A stretch of DNA of 64,000 nt from Salvator merianae. Its lineage: Eukaryota > Chordata > Lepidosauria > Squamata > Teiidae. The stretch spans positions 44,560,522 through 44,624,521 of the forward strand of contig QVOM02000025.1 of assembly GCA_003586115.2 (NCBI GenBank). Reading direction: 5' to 3'. The notes under the pieces are model-generated. The model saw only the letters and a program-made list of their open reading frames with translations, was not told the DNA's origin and did not search any database. Below are positions 37,570 through 48,125 of the stretch, one piece after another; within the stretch, counting starts at the first letter, position 1, and each line of letters starts with the position of its first letter. A program made the position numbers and the translations under genes.

Positions 37570-38753
37570 GCTGCGTTCCGACACGGCATTTAATCAGTTT
37601 ACAGACTGTCTTCAGTTCCCGCTGGCCCGACATGATCTTGCCGTTCTGCAGTTTTTCTGGACTAAATTGGCGAAATCCAGACTACTTTGTATTCGGATTT
37701 AATAAGTTCTCAAGCCGTTCCAGATTGCTAGCGCACTTTACATTGAGATGTGGGAACGGGGAAGGAGACTATTTGGGAGGGAGCATACTTTTTGGGGGGC
37801 ATGCAGAGGGAGGGATCCCCATTTTGTGCCATCCAATGACAGATTTTGTGAGTGGGCAGGAAGCGCTGTAGTTTCCTCTGCCTCCATTATCCCCGCTTCC
37901 GTCGCTGCCGGGGGAAAACAAACTGTCCTTCTTTTTACTTCACTAAGCTGCGGTCCTTTCTCTTTCCTTATCCCCCATTCGACACTACCAGGAAGAAATT
38001 AAAGGCTTCCTCCACTTCCGTCTGCTCTTTAAACCAAAAAATAAACTGCACCTGTTTGGGGTTGCAGTCCTCTTGCCCCAACAAAGAACCCACTCAAGAT
38101 GTGTTTTGCCATCAGCAGCACACAGCTACACAGCAGGGACACATGCCGCTGCGGATGTCTCGGGGGGAGATGAGGCAGAGTCCATTTGCTGGTGATGAAC
38201 TGCACTATCAAGATAATAGAGCCCCCCACGTTCCCTCCCCACGTTTGCCCTTCGTCACGGACCTCTCCCTGCTTTTGCGCTACTTTTAAATTGCGCAATT
38301 GCGCAAAAGTGCACTTGCAAGGGAGCAGAAATCACCATCAGCCCTTTAAAAAGCTTAATTGTACAGTACACATAGTTTTAAAGATCTCCTTGTGTAGATA
38401 GAGGCTGTAGTGGGGAGAAGGAGCAAATGGCGAATGACTAGTAACGCTGCCAAGTGAATCCATGTTCTGAGGCAGCAGCGGGGACATACAGAGAGTGGAC
38501 CTTGACTTTCCCGCCCCTGTGACGTTAAGATTTGAACGTTGGGACTGCAGCCAATCACAGGGAGGAGAATTTGACAAGGGGTGGGGGCAGAAAAGATACT
38601 GTTTCTCCATGCCAAGCACGGGAAATATCAGTGTGGGAACTAGCAAGTACGAATTGAGTCCATATTAAACTGTAACTGTGGGAATGATCAGAAGACAAAT
38701 TCAGTCCTTCTACTCTTCTGATACGGATTAAATTTACGATGTTGGACCGCGGC
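37570..38753 (+). mobile_element. 1.18-kb DNA-transposon-like element, copy 1
   Basis: The ends form imperfect inverted repeats: left GCTGCGTTCCGACACGGCAT, right reverse-complemented GCCGCGGTCCAACATCGTAA. Identical CTGAG pentamers flank it (37565-37569, 38754-38758). A diverged, opposite-facing copy spans 50376-51552 over its whole length. The interior includes 'tgaagacag'-type and 'ggcatgcagagggaggg' blocks and a palindrome 'ttgcgcaattgcgcaa' at about 38292. No transposase motif is seen, although partly open frames (37632-37871, 37852-38289) have counterparts in copy 2. The superfamily is not assigned. Confidence 0.75.
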
Positions 38754-38759
38754 CTGAGA

Positions 38760-39135
38760 TCATCTTCCTCTCCCTGGTCTCAGCCCTAGCAAAAGAAGAC
38801 TATTTGGGGCAGGTTGTGGGTGAGCAAAGGGATGGTTCCATTTCCCTCTTGGGTGTCCTAGAGGGGTGGTGCCATTGCTCCCCACCCACTTCCAGTTCCT
38901 CCTCCTTGCCCCAGTCCACTCTATTCCTTTTCCCTTCTTCCCAATAAAGCCTCCATTTTGCGTAATTTTGCAAAGTAACAAAAGTGCAAATGCAGAGAGG
39001 GGGAGCTCCCCACCTGCAACACCCTTGCCCTGCACTCAAGCAAGGTTGAAACCGGTCACATTTCTGTCGACCCCTCCTTGCTTGCTCGCCCAGTTGCCTC
39101 TTCCTTTAATCAGGCCTTTCACCTCTCCTCCCTGA
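38760..39135. other. Intergenic, possibly a related transposon remnant
   Basis: Contains 'gcctccattttgcgtaattt' and 'aagtaacaaaagtgcaaatg', reminiscent of the 38270-38330 segment of the preceding element, so it may be a fragment of a relative. No ends found. Confidence 0.3.
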
Positions 39136-39141
39136 CTTTAA

Positions 39142-39364
39142 GGGCACAGTCACACCTAAGTTTTAATCCAGCTTCAGTCCACTTTTGGATTGAAAAAACA
39201 TATCAGCAAAGTGACTAATCATTTTCTTTCCCCATTATCTAACCCAAAGGTGGATTTTCTGAGTTAGATAATGCTGAAAGAAAGCATCTTATTATTTCAC
39301 TGATGTGTTCTCTCAGTCTGAAAGTGGACTGAAGCTGGATTAAAATTTAGGTGTGACTGGGCCC
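39142..39364. mobile_element. Palindromic MITE with 47-bp arms
   Basis: Left arm GGGCACAGTCACACCTAAGT and reverse complement of the right arm GGGCCCAGTCACACCTAAAT continue through 'tttaatccagcttcagtcca' with only about four differences in 47 bases. The interior also folds (CATTATCTAACCCA with TGAGTTAGATAATG), so the whole 223 bp can form one hairpin. Flanks are TTTAA and TTGGG, possibly a decayed TTAA target. Confidence 0.8.
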
Positions 39365-39790
39365 TTGGGTTTGGGTTAAGGTAAGACTCCCCAAGTGCTC
39401 TCCCCACCAAGACAGGAAACCCTGGAAGGGGGAGGAAAGGGAGGAGCCCCTCTTTGCAGCTGGCATAGAGTGCAGGGCATGTTGACGCTTTCCACCTGGG
39501 CTCTTCATCCTGGCCCCAGGGGAGCACTCTGTGCTTTCTCAGAGACATGCTCCTTGACTGATTTGAATAAATACGCAGAGAGGATTGAATCAGACATTCC
39601 CATTCCTTCCCCATGTGTGCGTGTGGTTTGACTGAGTGGTTTTAACATGACAGATGAGGTCTGCATGGGTTTGCTGTGAGGTTGCTAGGGCCGTGAGAGA
39701 GAAAGTCCCCCGGACACCAGCTGCAAAGAGGGTGTCTTCCCTTTCCTTCCCCTTCCAGGGTTAAATTAGGGTGGGGTCTGGTGTGGGGGG
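39365..39790. other. Intergenic, no gene recognised
   Basis: GC-richer than average, with frames on both strands but no domain. A G-run (39785-39792) precedes the LTR copy. Confidence 0.3.
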
Positions 39791-39792
39791 GG

Positions 39793-40294
39793 TGTCCTGT
39801 CAGACCAGGTGCAGAGAAGGAGATTTACTAACTGCGGCAAACGAGCACAAGACAGACGGGCTTGCTTTACTGTATACGCTTAGTCAGAGGAAGCAGCAGA
39901 GCAGAGTCTGCATCAGCAGTTCGAAGAAGAAACTCAACGCCACAAGCACAGGTTCAGGGATAATCCAGGAGGCAGAGTCACGGGTCAGAATGCAGGTCAG
40001 GAGCCAGAGAACACGAGCAAGGAGTCAGGAGGTTGCAGACGGCAGGAAAAGGACAGATTGCCAGCAACAGTTTGTGTAGGTCTGTTCTGGCTTTTTATTC
40101 CTCTGAAACAGGCTCAGAGTCAGCCAGGTGGGAAGGGCATGGGCAGCGTTCTTTTCTCTTTTGCTCCTGTCCTAAAACCCTATGCCTCTTAACCTTTTCC
40201 AGCTGTATTGGCTGGGGAGGGTCTCTCCAACTCTGAATTAGGGGAAGACATGGGTCCTGCAGAGTCTGTCCCCGTTGGGTCAGGGTCCTCTGAA
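39793..40294 (-). mobile_element. Truncated LTR, inverted relative of 9774-10354
   Basis: Read on the minus strand it follows the 9774-10354 LTR from an internal U3 position to the terminal ACA end at 39793 ('ggtctgacaggaca' against 'ggtccgataggaca'). It keeps the TATA-like 'gaataaaaagcc' (plus-strand 'ggctttttattcc' near 40088). About 100 bp of the start of the LTR are missing at 40294. No internal retroviral genes adjoin. Confidence 0.8.
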
Positions 40295-40900
40295 GCAGCT
40301 TTATAGTTTAGATGTGACCGCAGCCAAGAAGTTCTCAGGAATCCAAAACAGAGAACCATGCACATTTCTGGTGGTGTTGTTTTTCCTAAAATCTATAGGA
40401 GTAATCCAGCAGCCCAAACACACCTGGGTCATATGGCGATACCACAGGCTTCCCTAGCCTAAGCTGTGCTTCAACGTTTGGGACACAGAATTGAAGCAAG
40501 TGACTTCAGAAATGAGTTATCATTAAGGCAGTATATTTGTCTGTTTATTATTAGCTATGTACTGTTCTCTCAATTGTTCTTCCAGACTCCCTTTTCCAGT
40601 TCCTCCTCCTTTGCTCCTTTTGTTTTGAACAATCATTTAAAATACAGCCATGTGAGAAGCCAGTGCCAGCATTTCTGGTAGACAGCTGGGCTGAGTTGCT
40701 ATGTGATCCACACGCACAACACAGCTGTCATTGATATTAAGGGAAAGAATGGTCTCCAGTATCTGAAGAGGAGTGCATTTGGAAACCAGGGGAAATAGTA
40801 TTAATGTCTACAAATAAATAAATGCAAAATAAAGAACTGCTCAATCCAGAATGAAGCAACATAGTTTGAGAGTGTCAGAAGCCATTTGTTTAACTTAGCT
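40295..40900. other. Intergenic, no gene recognised
   Basis: No domain-bearing frame or element end recognised. Confidence 0.3.
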
Positions 40901-40904
40901 CTTT

Positions 40905-41010
40905 GCAATTAGTTTAACATATTTTGTTTTGTTTTAAACATGTTTTAATTTTTATTGTCCTGGAACTGCAGTATAGGGCAGTATATAAATTTACGAAATA
41001 AACCATCCCG
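40905..41010 (+). repeat. Retroposon 3'-tail module
   Basis: 'gttttaatttttattgtcct', 'gggcagtatataaattta' and AAATAAA form the recurring tail, as at 42095. Nothing upstream identifies the parent element. Confidence 0.45.
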
Positions 41011-41845
41011 GAATGCCTCTGTTGCCAAGTGATTCCAGAACTTCACAGAAACTTCTTTCTAAAATGGCAGTTTTGTCATTTCAGCTTTTTAAACCTTGGA
41101 TAAAGGTTGACGTGAAAAATTATGCAATTTGTGGATGGTGAAGTTGTTTTATATTCCACGTGTTTTTTAAATCTCTGCAGCCAAATGGCACTGGCCTGAT
41201 TTCTGCAGGGATTTTTCCTGGGGAGATGTCACATTTTGCATAAAATTATCCTTGGGTCTTGAACCAGAAGTTGTCTAACCATAAATGGCAATTCTTCTTT
41301 CCCTTCTAATTAGTTAAACAGATTCTGGAAAGCAGTGGTTCAACCTTCACAGTGATGTGCATATAACTGGACTTCATATTAATTCTCATCAATATGGATG
41401 AAACAACTTTGTTCACCCAGTGAAGAAAGTGTGTAGATTTCTTTGTATATGCAAATTCTCCCCTCCCCAAAAAAATGACATAGTACAATTTTACAATTTG
41501 AATTTAAATAATCTGAACATAAGGATACTGACTTAAGGACTCCTTTGTTGGTAGCCTCAAGATTCAACTACTGAAATGCACCCTATGAGCTGTTCTTAAG
41601 GCTGGCCTGGTTTGTGCAGGGTGTTAACAACTAAGCTGCTGAATATGTCAAGTCAAGGAAGTGCACAGGATGCTATTTTATTACTGGGCCAAGTTTACAT
41701 TTTTGTTATTGCCCCATAAAGTCTTAAACAGTTGTTTGAAGGAACTCCTCCCTTATTGAATCATTTGTTTACTGAAATCTGTAGGTGAAGCTTTTCTGGT
41801 TGTACTACAGTTTGCAGCAGATCAAAATGCCATTCAGGGTGATCA
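41011..41845. other. Intergenic, no gene recognised
   Basis: AT-rich without recognisable features. Confidence 0.3.
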
Positions 41846-41849
41846 GAAG

Positions 41850-42155
41850 GAAATTTCTAACCAGAGCCTGCCCAGGACTCTGGCATCAGGACAGTCTTAT
41901 CTGCTGTGACATCCAGTCTATGGAATATTCTCCCCTCTGAAATATAATAAGCACCAAATTTTGTTGAGCTCTTGGCACCTGCTTAAAACATACTGGCATA
42001 TACAGCTATTTGTTGGCTGCTAATGCCATTGTCATTGGAAGACAATTCATCTACTGTTTTCATCGCATTCTTCTGATTTTATTCTTTTCACTGTTGTAAA
42101 CCACTCTGGGATTTATGGTACAGGATAGTATATAAATGTTTGCAATAAAAGCATA
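41850..42155 (+). repeat. LINE-like 3' end with AATAAA tail
   Basis: Shares 'tatggaatattctcccctct' with 26455 and ends 'gtaaaccactctgggattta', 'gatagtatataaatgtttgc', AATAAAAGC. The 5' part is the close of a degraded ORF; the element is truncated. Confidence 0.6.
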
Positions 42156-42337
42156 AACGTATGAATTGAAAGTTGTTGAGAAGAAGTAAAGAACTGAAGG
42201 AAAGAAAAGAGGTCAGAAGCATTTCCATATCTAGCAAATTTTTACCTGTCCCTTGAGTCTGGAAGAAACGTAATTTGCTCTCTTTTGATTTATCTGAAGC
42301 TGGCTTTCATTTTATGATTTCAAGCAAAAATAGTACC

Positions 42338-42377
42338 GTGTGTGTGTGTGTGTGTGTGTGTGTGTCTGTGTGTGTGT
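42338..42377 (+). repeat. (TG)n microsatellite
   Basis: About 19 TG units with one TC interruption. Confidence 0.95.
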
Positions 42378-42479
42378 AGCATAAAGGTTAAGCACACAGA
42401 TTACCATGCAGCTACCATGCAGGTCATTGAAAACCCCTCCAGTAAGGTTCGTTAGGCAGGACCCCTAACTCTTCACTGG

Positions 42480-43070
42480 CCTTACCCTACCTCACCATGA
42501 GAAAAAGACAAATAGAGGCATGCCAGCTCAAATGTTGCCCAGATTAATAAGGTCCACATAAAATGCTGGGAATCCAGGACACTCTGATGACAAGTGGACA
42601 ACTGGAACAAACCACTCACAAGTAAGGCAAGAGAATCTGGATCTGCTGGAGTGTTTCTGTTTCTATAATAAAAAGTCCAATGAAAGGGGTTACATAAAAG
42701 ATGAGGGAACTATGGATGCTTAAAAGACCAGTATCCACACTCACTGAGAAACAACTAGTTACCCAACGCTCAAATATAATCAAGAGGAACCAGCTATCAC
42801 AACTGGAGATTGACAGGCTACAAGAAAGACATCTAAACCACAGTAAGATTGATCAAATCTTGGAAATATAGCCTATCCTCACAAAATGCTACTGTTGACC
42901 CTCGCTCTAGACTGCCTAAGCCTGGCACAAAACTGCTTTCAGCTGCAGTACCAGCAGAGGCCAATGCAGCAACACGTACCATCCCAACCACCACCACGAA
43001 CAAACCCAACAAACTGGGATATGCAACAGCAATTCTAGAGATACTTGGTTACAAGAACAAAGACTCAAAT
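42480..43070 (+). mobile_element. Decayed retroelement ORF, 5' part (split by CR1)
   Basis: Plus-strand translation with stops gives a Lys-Gly-(x)4-Met-x-Glu-Leu-Trp block near 42685, then Leu-Thr-Glu-Lys-Gln-Leu near 42740, a pattern I associate with N-terminal parts of certain non-LTR retrotransposon polyproteins ('Trp ... Leu-Thr-x-x-Leu'). A Pro/Thr/Asn-rich linker at 42960-43010 follows. The reading resumes after the CR1 at 43560. Family is a guess. Confidence 0.35.
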
Positions 43071-43557
43071 GAATCACAGAATCATAGAATCATAGAGTTG
43101 GAAGGGACCTCCAGGGTCATTGAGTCCAACCCTCTGCTCAATGCAGGATTCACTAAACCATCCCAGACAGATGTCTTTCCAGCCTCTCCTTGAAGATCTC
43201 CTGTGGCAACCTATTCCATTGACTGATTGCCCTTACTGTTAGAAAGGTTTTTCTAATATTTAGTCTGTATCTACTCCCTTGAAGTTTCATCCCGTTGTTT
43301 CTAGTCCTTCCTTCTTGTGCAAGTGAGAATAGGACCAATCCCTCTGCACTGTGACAGCCCTTCAGATACTTGAAAATAACTATCATGTCTCCTCTCAGTC
43401 TTCTCTTCTGCAGGCTAAACATTCCTAGATCCTTTAACCATTCCTTGCAGACCACTCACCATTTTGGTAGCCCTCCTCTGAATTGATGTTATGGGCATCA
43501 ATTTGTCAATGTCTTTTTTAAATTGGGGTGCCCAGAACTGGACATGGTACGCCAGAT
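43071..43557 (-). mobile_element. CR1 LINE, 3' end with octamer tail
   Basis: On the minus strand the ORF2 C-terminus is readable: Arg-Arg-Leu-Arg-Gly-Asp-Met near 43395, Phe-Lys-Tyr-Leu-Lys-Gly near 43370, then Trp-Asn-Arg-Leu-Pro near 43215. The plus-strand start 'gaatcacagaatcatagaat' is the inverse of ATTCTATG octamers, the hallmark of CR1 3' termini, followed by the 'agagttggaagggacct' sequence common to reptile and bird CR1. It is 5'-truncated and frame-broken, and inserted inside an older element (42480-43900). Confidence 0.9.
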
Positions 43558-43559
43558 GA

Positions 43560-43900
43560 GGTCTGAACAATGATAAACAATGTTCCTCTCAGAGGCCAAA
43601 ATAACAGACATATGCAAGACCGTCAGTAAGCTGATATAACTCAATATGGCTGTTACGATCAAGAAAGGGTCACAGCTATCAAGGAAATATAAAGATCTCT
43701 TGAAACTGCTAAACAAAAGCTTACAGTTTTGAACACCAGGCTTAAAAGATACACTAGAGAAGCAGAGACCAAAAGGATAAATGTTCTCTTCTCTCAAGAA
43801 GCCATCTAAGGTATATTCTCAGTTACAAGGTGACAGGCCACTGAGAGCAGATCAATCAAGAGCTGAAGAATCCTATTATAAGATCAATGCTCAGGAGCTA
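43560..43900 (+). mobile_element. Decayed retroelement ORF, 3' part
   Basis: After the CR1 the plus strand gives a basic stretch rich in Lys/Arg/Glu (Leu-Lys-Arg-Tyr-Thr-Arg-Glu-Ala near 43745 and Asn-Val-Leu-Phe near 43785). This looks like the helix-rich linker preceding a reverse transcriptase domain. It is taken as a continuation of 42480-43070; the link is inferred. Confidence 0.3.
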
Positions 43901-44485
43901 CTCAGGCCACAGCTCCGCTTACCCTTCCAAGGCATCTAGGAAGAGTCCCTTTGCTACTGTGCCCTGGCCAGGGCCTGGCTAAAGTTGCCCCCCATCTGCA
44001 CTGCTTCCTGCCCGGCAGTGCTACCAAGCAACTGTACCTCATATGAAGGCCAAGACCAGTGGTCCTCCTCACAAGTCGGCCTCCATGCATGGGAGCAGGC
44101 AGGCCACAGGGATGTGACGGAAAGGACCAGGGTTCAAGGCAGCATCACTTCTCATGCACTAAGCCTCAGGTGTCTTTCCCAACCACATGCCACACCCAGG
44201 GACACCAGTGCCTGTCCCCAGACACTTCCACACAGCACACAGTGGATACACTCCGCACGGAGGGCATGGGAAAGGCATCTGAAGCTATGCAGTGGAAATG
44301 AGACCTTGATGTCATCTTCTCTAAGAGAGTTTAACTGTTGAAGTATTCGCCCTCTTTATCAAAAGTGGGAGCTCCTTCTGATTTGTAGGGAGACCAATAG
44401 CACAGTAACAGAGGGCTACAACAGGAGCTTGGGCAACTGTATCTGAGCATTTATAATATATAGCTTGAGTAGCAGCTGCTGAGAA
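43901..44485. other. Intergenic, no gene recognised
   Basis: GC-richer stretch with overlapping open frames on both strands (43902-44341) but no recognisable domain. Confidence 0.3.
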
Positions 44486-44489
44486 AGCA

Positions 44490-44665
44490 AACATAGCTCA
44501 GCAGGAGAATCTAGGAAGCAGCAGGCTGAAGGTTTAATTATTGGCATCTCCCGGGAACAAAGTAATGGCAAACCACTTCTGTATCTGCCAAGGAAAATGC
44601 AAGGATGTGTCCACTCAGACACCAGAAGTTGGCCCTGACTTGATGGCATCTAACACCACTAGAGC
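44490..44665 (+). repeat. SINE body copy ('cttctgtatctgccaagg' type)
   Basis: Reads 'ggcatctcccgggaac', 'atggcaaaccacttctgtat', 'ctgccaaggaaaatgc', then 'tggccctgacttgatggca'. The inverted copy at 51690 shares the core and keeps a tRNA-like head. Confidence 0.55.
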
Positions 44666-44844
44666 TAGCAGCTTACAACATACGGGCTGCATCCACACGA
44701 AAATAAATGTATGGTCCTCCAGGTTCTCAAGACCCAGAAGAGAGATGAGGACAGTCTTTCAAAAAGCCAAGATCTATTCTTGCATTATGTTGTTTCTTCT
44801 CTTGCATAGTTCAGCCTCAGGACACTAGAAAAGATGATCTGATT

Positions 44845-45012
44845 CCTGGGGGAAGCAAGGCCGCCCCCTGCTGTTGGAGACAGATGCAGCATGCCATCAG
44901 AGGGGGACATGGTTCTGTGCTCTTGTTTTTGTGCGGATACAACGTGTTCTTTTTCTTCCCTTTAATAGAGATATTGCAGCAGCCTGCAAACGTCTGAGGA
45001 GAGCAAAGGAGA
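44845..45012 (+). repeat. Dispersed repeat, copy A
   Basis: Shares with 54195-54405 the ordered blocks 'gcagcatgcca'/'gtagcatatca', 'tgtgcggatacaacgtgttc'/'tgtgtggatataatgtgttc', and 'gcagcctgcaaacgt'/'gcagcctgcagaagt'. The class is unknown. A frame crossing it (44874-45260) is not conserved between the copies. Confidence 0.55.
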
Positions 45013-45130
45013 GCAAAACGGAATGTGAAAAGATTGAAAAACAGAAAGAAAAGAACAGAAAAACAGCCATTGCCAAAAAGTCAAGGGGAGGAGTCAGGAA
45101 AAAATTAGGGAATCAAAGGAAAGGAGTCCA

Positions 45131-45994
45131 GGGTTGTGGTCACACCTCATGTTTTCTGGAGACGGATGGTTTGAATCCTCAGAAACCGAACGCTAAATTG
45201 CGTTACCAGGTTTTCCAAGGAATTTCATGCCTGGAAAGGGTTTATCCTAAATTTGGATAATCCCAACCCTGAGTCTGTTTCAGAAAGAATTGGATCCAGC
45301 CAGGCCACCTCCTGCCACCCTCCCAATTCTCCCCGAGGCTGCGGCTGCCTCCCACCACCCCTCCAAAGCCCCCCACCATCTCCCACTACCCCTCCAAAGC
45401 CCCCTGCCATTTCCCACCCCCTGTCCCCTGATGTCTGCTGCGGCCATAGCCACAGCTGCAGTCACCTCCTGTCACCCTTCCCTGCCTCCATGGCTGCCTC
45501 CTGCCACCCCCATATGCTTCCCAATGCCTCCCACAAGCCCCCCCCAAGTGCCCCACTGCCTCCTGTCACCCCCATCGCCCAATGTCTGCCACCATTGTGA
45601 CGGTGGCAGCAGCTGCCTCCCACCACCACCCCACACCTCCACGGCTGCCTCTCGCCACCCTGACATACCCCTGCCAATTCCTGTTACCCCTCCAAAGCTC
45701 CCCATTGGCTCCCGCCACCCCCATCCCCCGATATCTGCTGCCGCTGTGATCATGGCTGCAACTGCCTCCCACCCACCCCATGCTCCCCACCTCCTGCTAC
45801 CACCACCCCAAGCTGCCCTACCTCCAGCCACCCCCCTTCCCTCCCCCAACTTACCTCTTATCAGGAGGTCTTGGATGGCAGCGGCTGCATGTGGCACACT
45901 CTAAAGTGTGACCAGGCTGAAGGAGGCCCAAAATGGCCTCACTCACCTCTCCATCCCAGGGATGGACTAAACCATGAAAATGTGACCACGGCCC
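45131..45994. mobile_element. DNA transposon-like unit carrying a C-rich minisatellite
   Basis: Left end GGGTTGTGGTCACAC and the reverse complement of the right end GGGCCGTGGTCACAT form imperfect inverted repeats, continued by 'ggatggtttg'-like sequence on both sides. The interior, 45290-45860, is C-rich and made of units of about 150 bp, marked by 'tgatgtctgctgc' (45428), 'caatgtctgccac' (45580) and 'gatatctgctgcc' (45730). No clear target duplication. Long proline/histidine-rich frames across it come from composition. Confidence 0.6.
45290..45860. repeat. C-rich minisatellite, ~150-bp unit, about 3-4 units
   Basis: Degenerate units alternate a 'ctgcctcccaccacccctcc' type block with a '(t)gtctgctgc..tgtgatcatggctgc' type block. 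Sub-repeats such as 'cccctccaaagcccc' recur within a unit. Confidence 0.7.
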
Positions 45995-46360
45995 AGGAGG
46001 CTCAAGAGGGAAAGAAGGATAAGGAAAGGCAAAAGCAGTGAACAAAACTGCAAAAAGAGACCAGGAAGTCTTTATTCCAGCTGCAAAGTTTTACATGGGA
46101 AACAAACTGGGGGGGAGGGTAGAAACTGAGCTGAGGTGCAAGAAAAGCAGCAAACTAGGTAGAGAAGGAAGTTTTGCAAAGGAAGAATATAGGCATAGCT
46201 GCCAGAAGAAAGACTAAGTCCGTGTTTACACAGGTACCACATGAGCTGCCCTGTACTGGAATAAGCAATTCTTCCCAAGCTGCAATGGCCTATTCCATGC
46301 CAGCCCCTATGTCAGCTCTGAAGTTTGTGCCAGCTTTGGAGCCACCATGGGGTATCTTTG
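45995..46360. other. Intergenic, no gene recognised
   Basis: Purine-rich non-coding sequence. Confidence 0.3.
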
Positions 46361-46363
46361 AAT

Positions 46364-46453
46364 GCTCTGAAGACCAGGAATGAACGTTTGTGGTCTTCAG
46401 AGCTCCTGGGGGGTCCATTTTGGTGGTGTATATTGTTGCACCACCAAAATTGG
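46364..46453. repeat. Two adjacent strong hairpins
   Basis: GCTCTGAAGACCA (46364-46376) pairs perfectly with TGGTCTTCAGAGC (46391-46403). Directly after it, CCATTTTGGTGGTG (46415-46428) pairs with CACCACCAAAATTGG (46439-46453) apart from one extra T. Weaker pairing of 'ggtatactggatgg' and 'ccatggtctcatatacc' encloses the following 60 bases. Probably a foldback transposon core. Confidence 0.6.
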
Positions 46454-46519
46454 TCTCCTTGGTATACTGGATGGACCATAGATGCATGACATCTGCATGC
46501 CCCCATGGTCTCATATACC

Positions 46520-48060
46520 AGTCTCTAGTATGCTAGTAGACCTCAAAAAGGGGGTCTATCAGTAGACTGGACCAGGATGCTATTTTGGACATCCTAGTCA
46601 GGTCTGTGCTTCAGAGTGTACTAAGAGGGCATGACCATTGCCGTAAATGGCACCAAGTGAGGCCCGTAGACCCCTTCCTCATCCAGTCTATCGGCAAGGG
46701 CAGAATTGGCCTAATATTGCAAGTCCTTCCTGTACAAACAATGATGACAAAGCAGAGCAGGACTCTGAAGTAAAAAGATTTTCAGCAGCAACAGTGAAAG
46801 CCAGACGCGACACCACCACTGCCACAATACAGACATAGTTCCCAAAATTCAGAATAGAAAAAAAAAAGCACAGCAGAAGGAGCCAAGGTAGAAACTGTAG
46901 AACTATATATCCTAGGAACAAAATTTAGCACCAGAATCAAGGAGAGGTGTCAACGGAGGGAGTAGTGTCAGAAAGGGTGTGAGGAAAGGTGTGCTTAAGT
47001 GGTCCTCCACAGCAGTGCGGCAATAATGGGACATGCATTGGGGGGGGGGGGGACGGCTTCCCCACATTCTCTTAAGGGGACCTCCTTTACTCTTGCCCCA
47101 TGAAAAAAAGTTCCTCCTGTATCCTGCTGTGCGTTTTCTGGAGTTCTAGATCCCAATATAAGTTGCAGGAGGAGTTGGAGGAAAAGGAGGAGAACGCAAG
47201 GTGGAGATGCCTGGGGAAAGATAGAGCCCGGAGGCCTCCCTTCAACCTTGATACTGGCCAGCAAAAATCCAAGAATGCCTTTCATCCAGCTCAAGAGGAA
47301 TCACTGGCTCCACCTCCAAAAGTCCATTCCTAGGGAGCAAAGCAAACTGTTGCTGTAGGAACAGACTGGGACCACGAAAGACCCAGTAGCAGGTAATTTG
47401 ATTTTAGGCTAAATGGGTGTGATCCCTGGGGCTCAGAACTGCTTGAGTGCACATAACAATAAGAGGTGTGAACATAGCTTAAGACTGTCTTCATTGCTGC
47501 ATTCAACCCTGGCCTGAGCCATCATGTGAACATCCGTGGCAGCCAGGATGCCTCATAACACACATATGATTGAGGGGGTCCAAAACACCAGCGGAGCTCC
47601 ACTGGCACTTCCAGTCCGTCCGTCCCCCCCGACTATTCTGGCTGCATTTGTGGGGCTGCTGTATCAGCGGAGTGGAACCCAGCTTGGGATCATGCAAGGA
47701 ATCGGGCATTCTGAAAATTGACTTAACAACCTTTCTTTCATCTATAAGCAACTACACTCAAGGCTAATCGGCTACTGCCAGTTCTTAGCTTTACCTTCCT
47801 CATAAGGTTGCTGTGAAGTTCTTGTTGCTGGTTTTAAAGGAAGGAGAAGCTCTGCAGACTGTCCCGAGCTCTTCAATAGAAGGACAGGTTATAAATAAAC
47901 AAATTCATTATGAGAACAGCACACGTTTTGTCCTGCAAGAAGGTAACTTGAGTTTATCAAAGTTTGCTAGTGCCATCTAGTGGTTGATTTTAGTCATTGG
48001 AAGTTTTCGTACTCTTGCCAATTCAACCTTGAATATTTGCTGGCCATGTACCAATTGCCC
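46520..48060. other. Intergenic, no gene recognised
   Basis: Contains a 13-base G run (47040-47052) and an A-rich run near 46858-46868. The end of the stretch (47770-47905) resembles the LINE tail module ('aggacaggttataaataaac'). No gene. Confidence 0.35.
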
Positions 48061-48069
48061 CTTGTGTAG

Positions 48070-48125
48070 CGCAATTCTATGGATGTTTACTCACAAATAA
48101 ATCTTACCGTGTCCATTGGAGCATG
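48070..48125. mobile_element. Short MITE fragment ('gcaattctatgg...tttactcac')
   Basis: Resembles a very common short palindromic reptile repeat in which 'gcaatcctatgcatgt', 'ttactcagaagtaa' and the inverse follow one another. A further fragment lies at 49195-49250 ('gagtctactcagaagtaaat'). Confidence 0.45.

Noticed and set aside
42338..42377. TG microsatellite as a Z-DNA regulatory element
   Set aside because: Simple TG repeats are common in vertebrate DNA and nothing nearby suggests a promoter.
45290..45904. 204-codon proline/histidine-rich open frame, the longest in the window
   Set aside because: It crosses a C-rich minisatellite that lacks stop codons in several frames on both strands; no independent evidence of translation.
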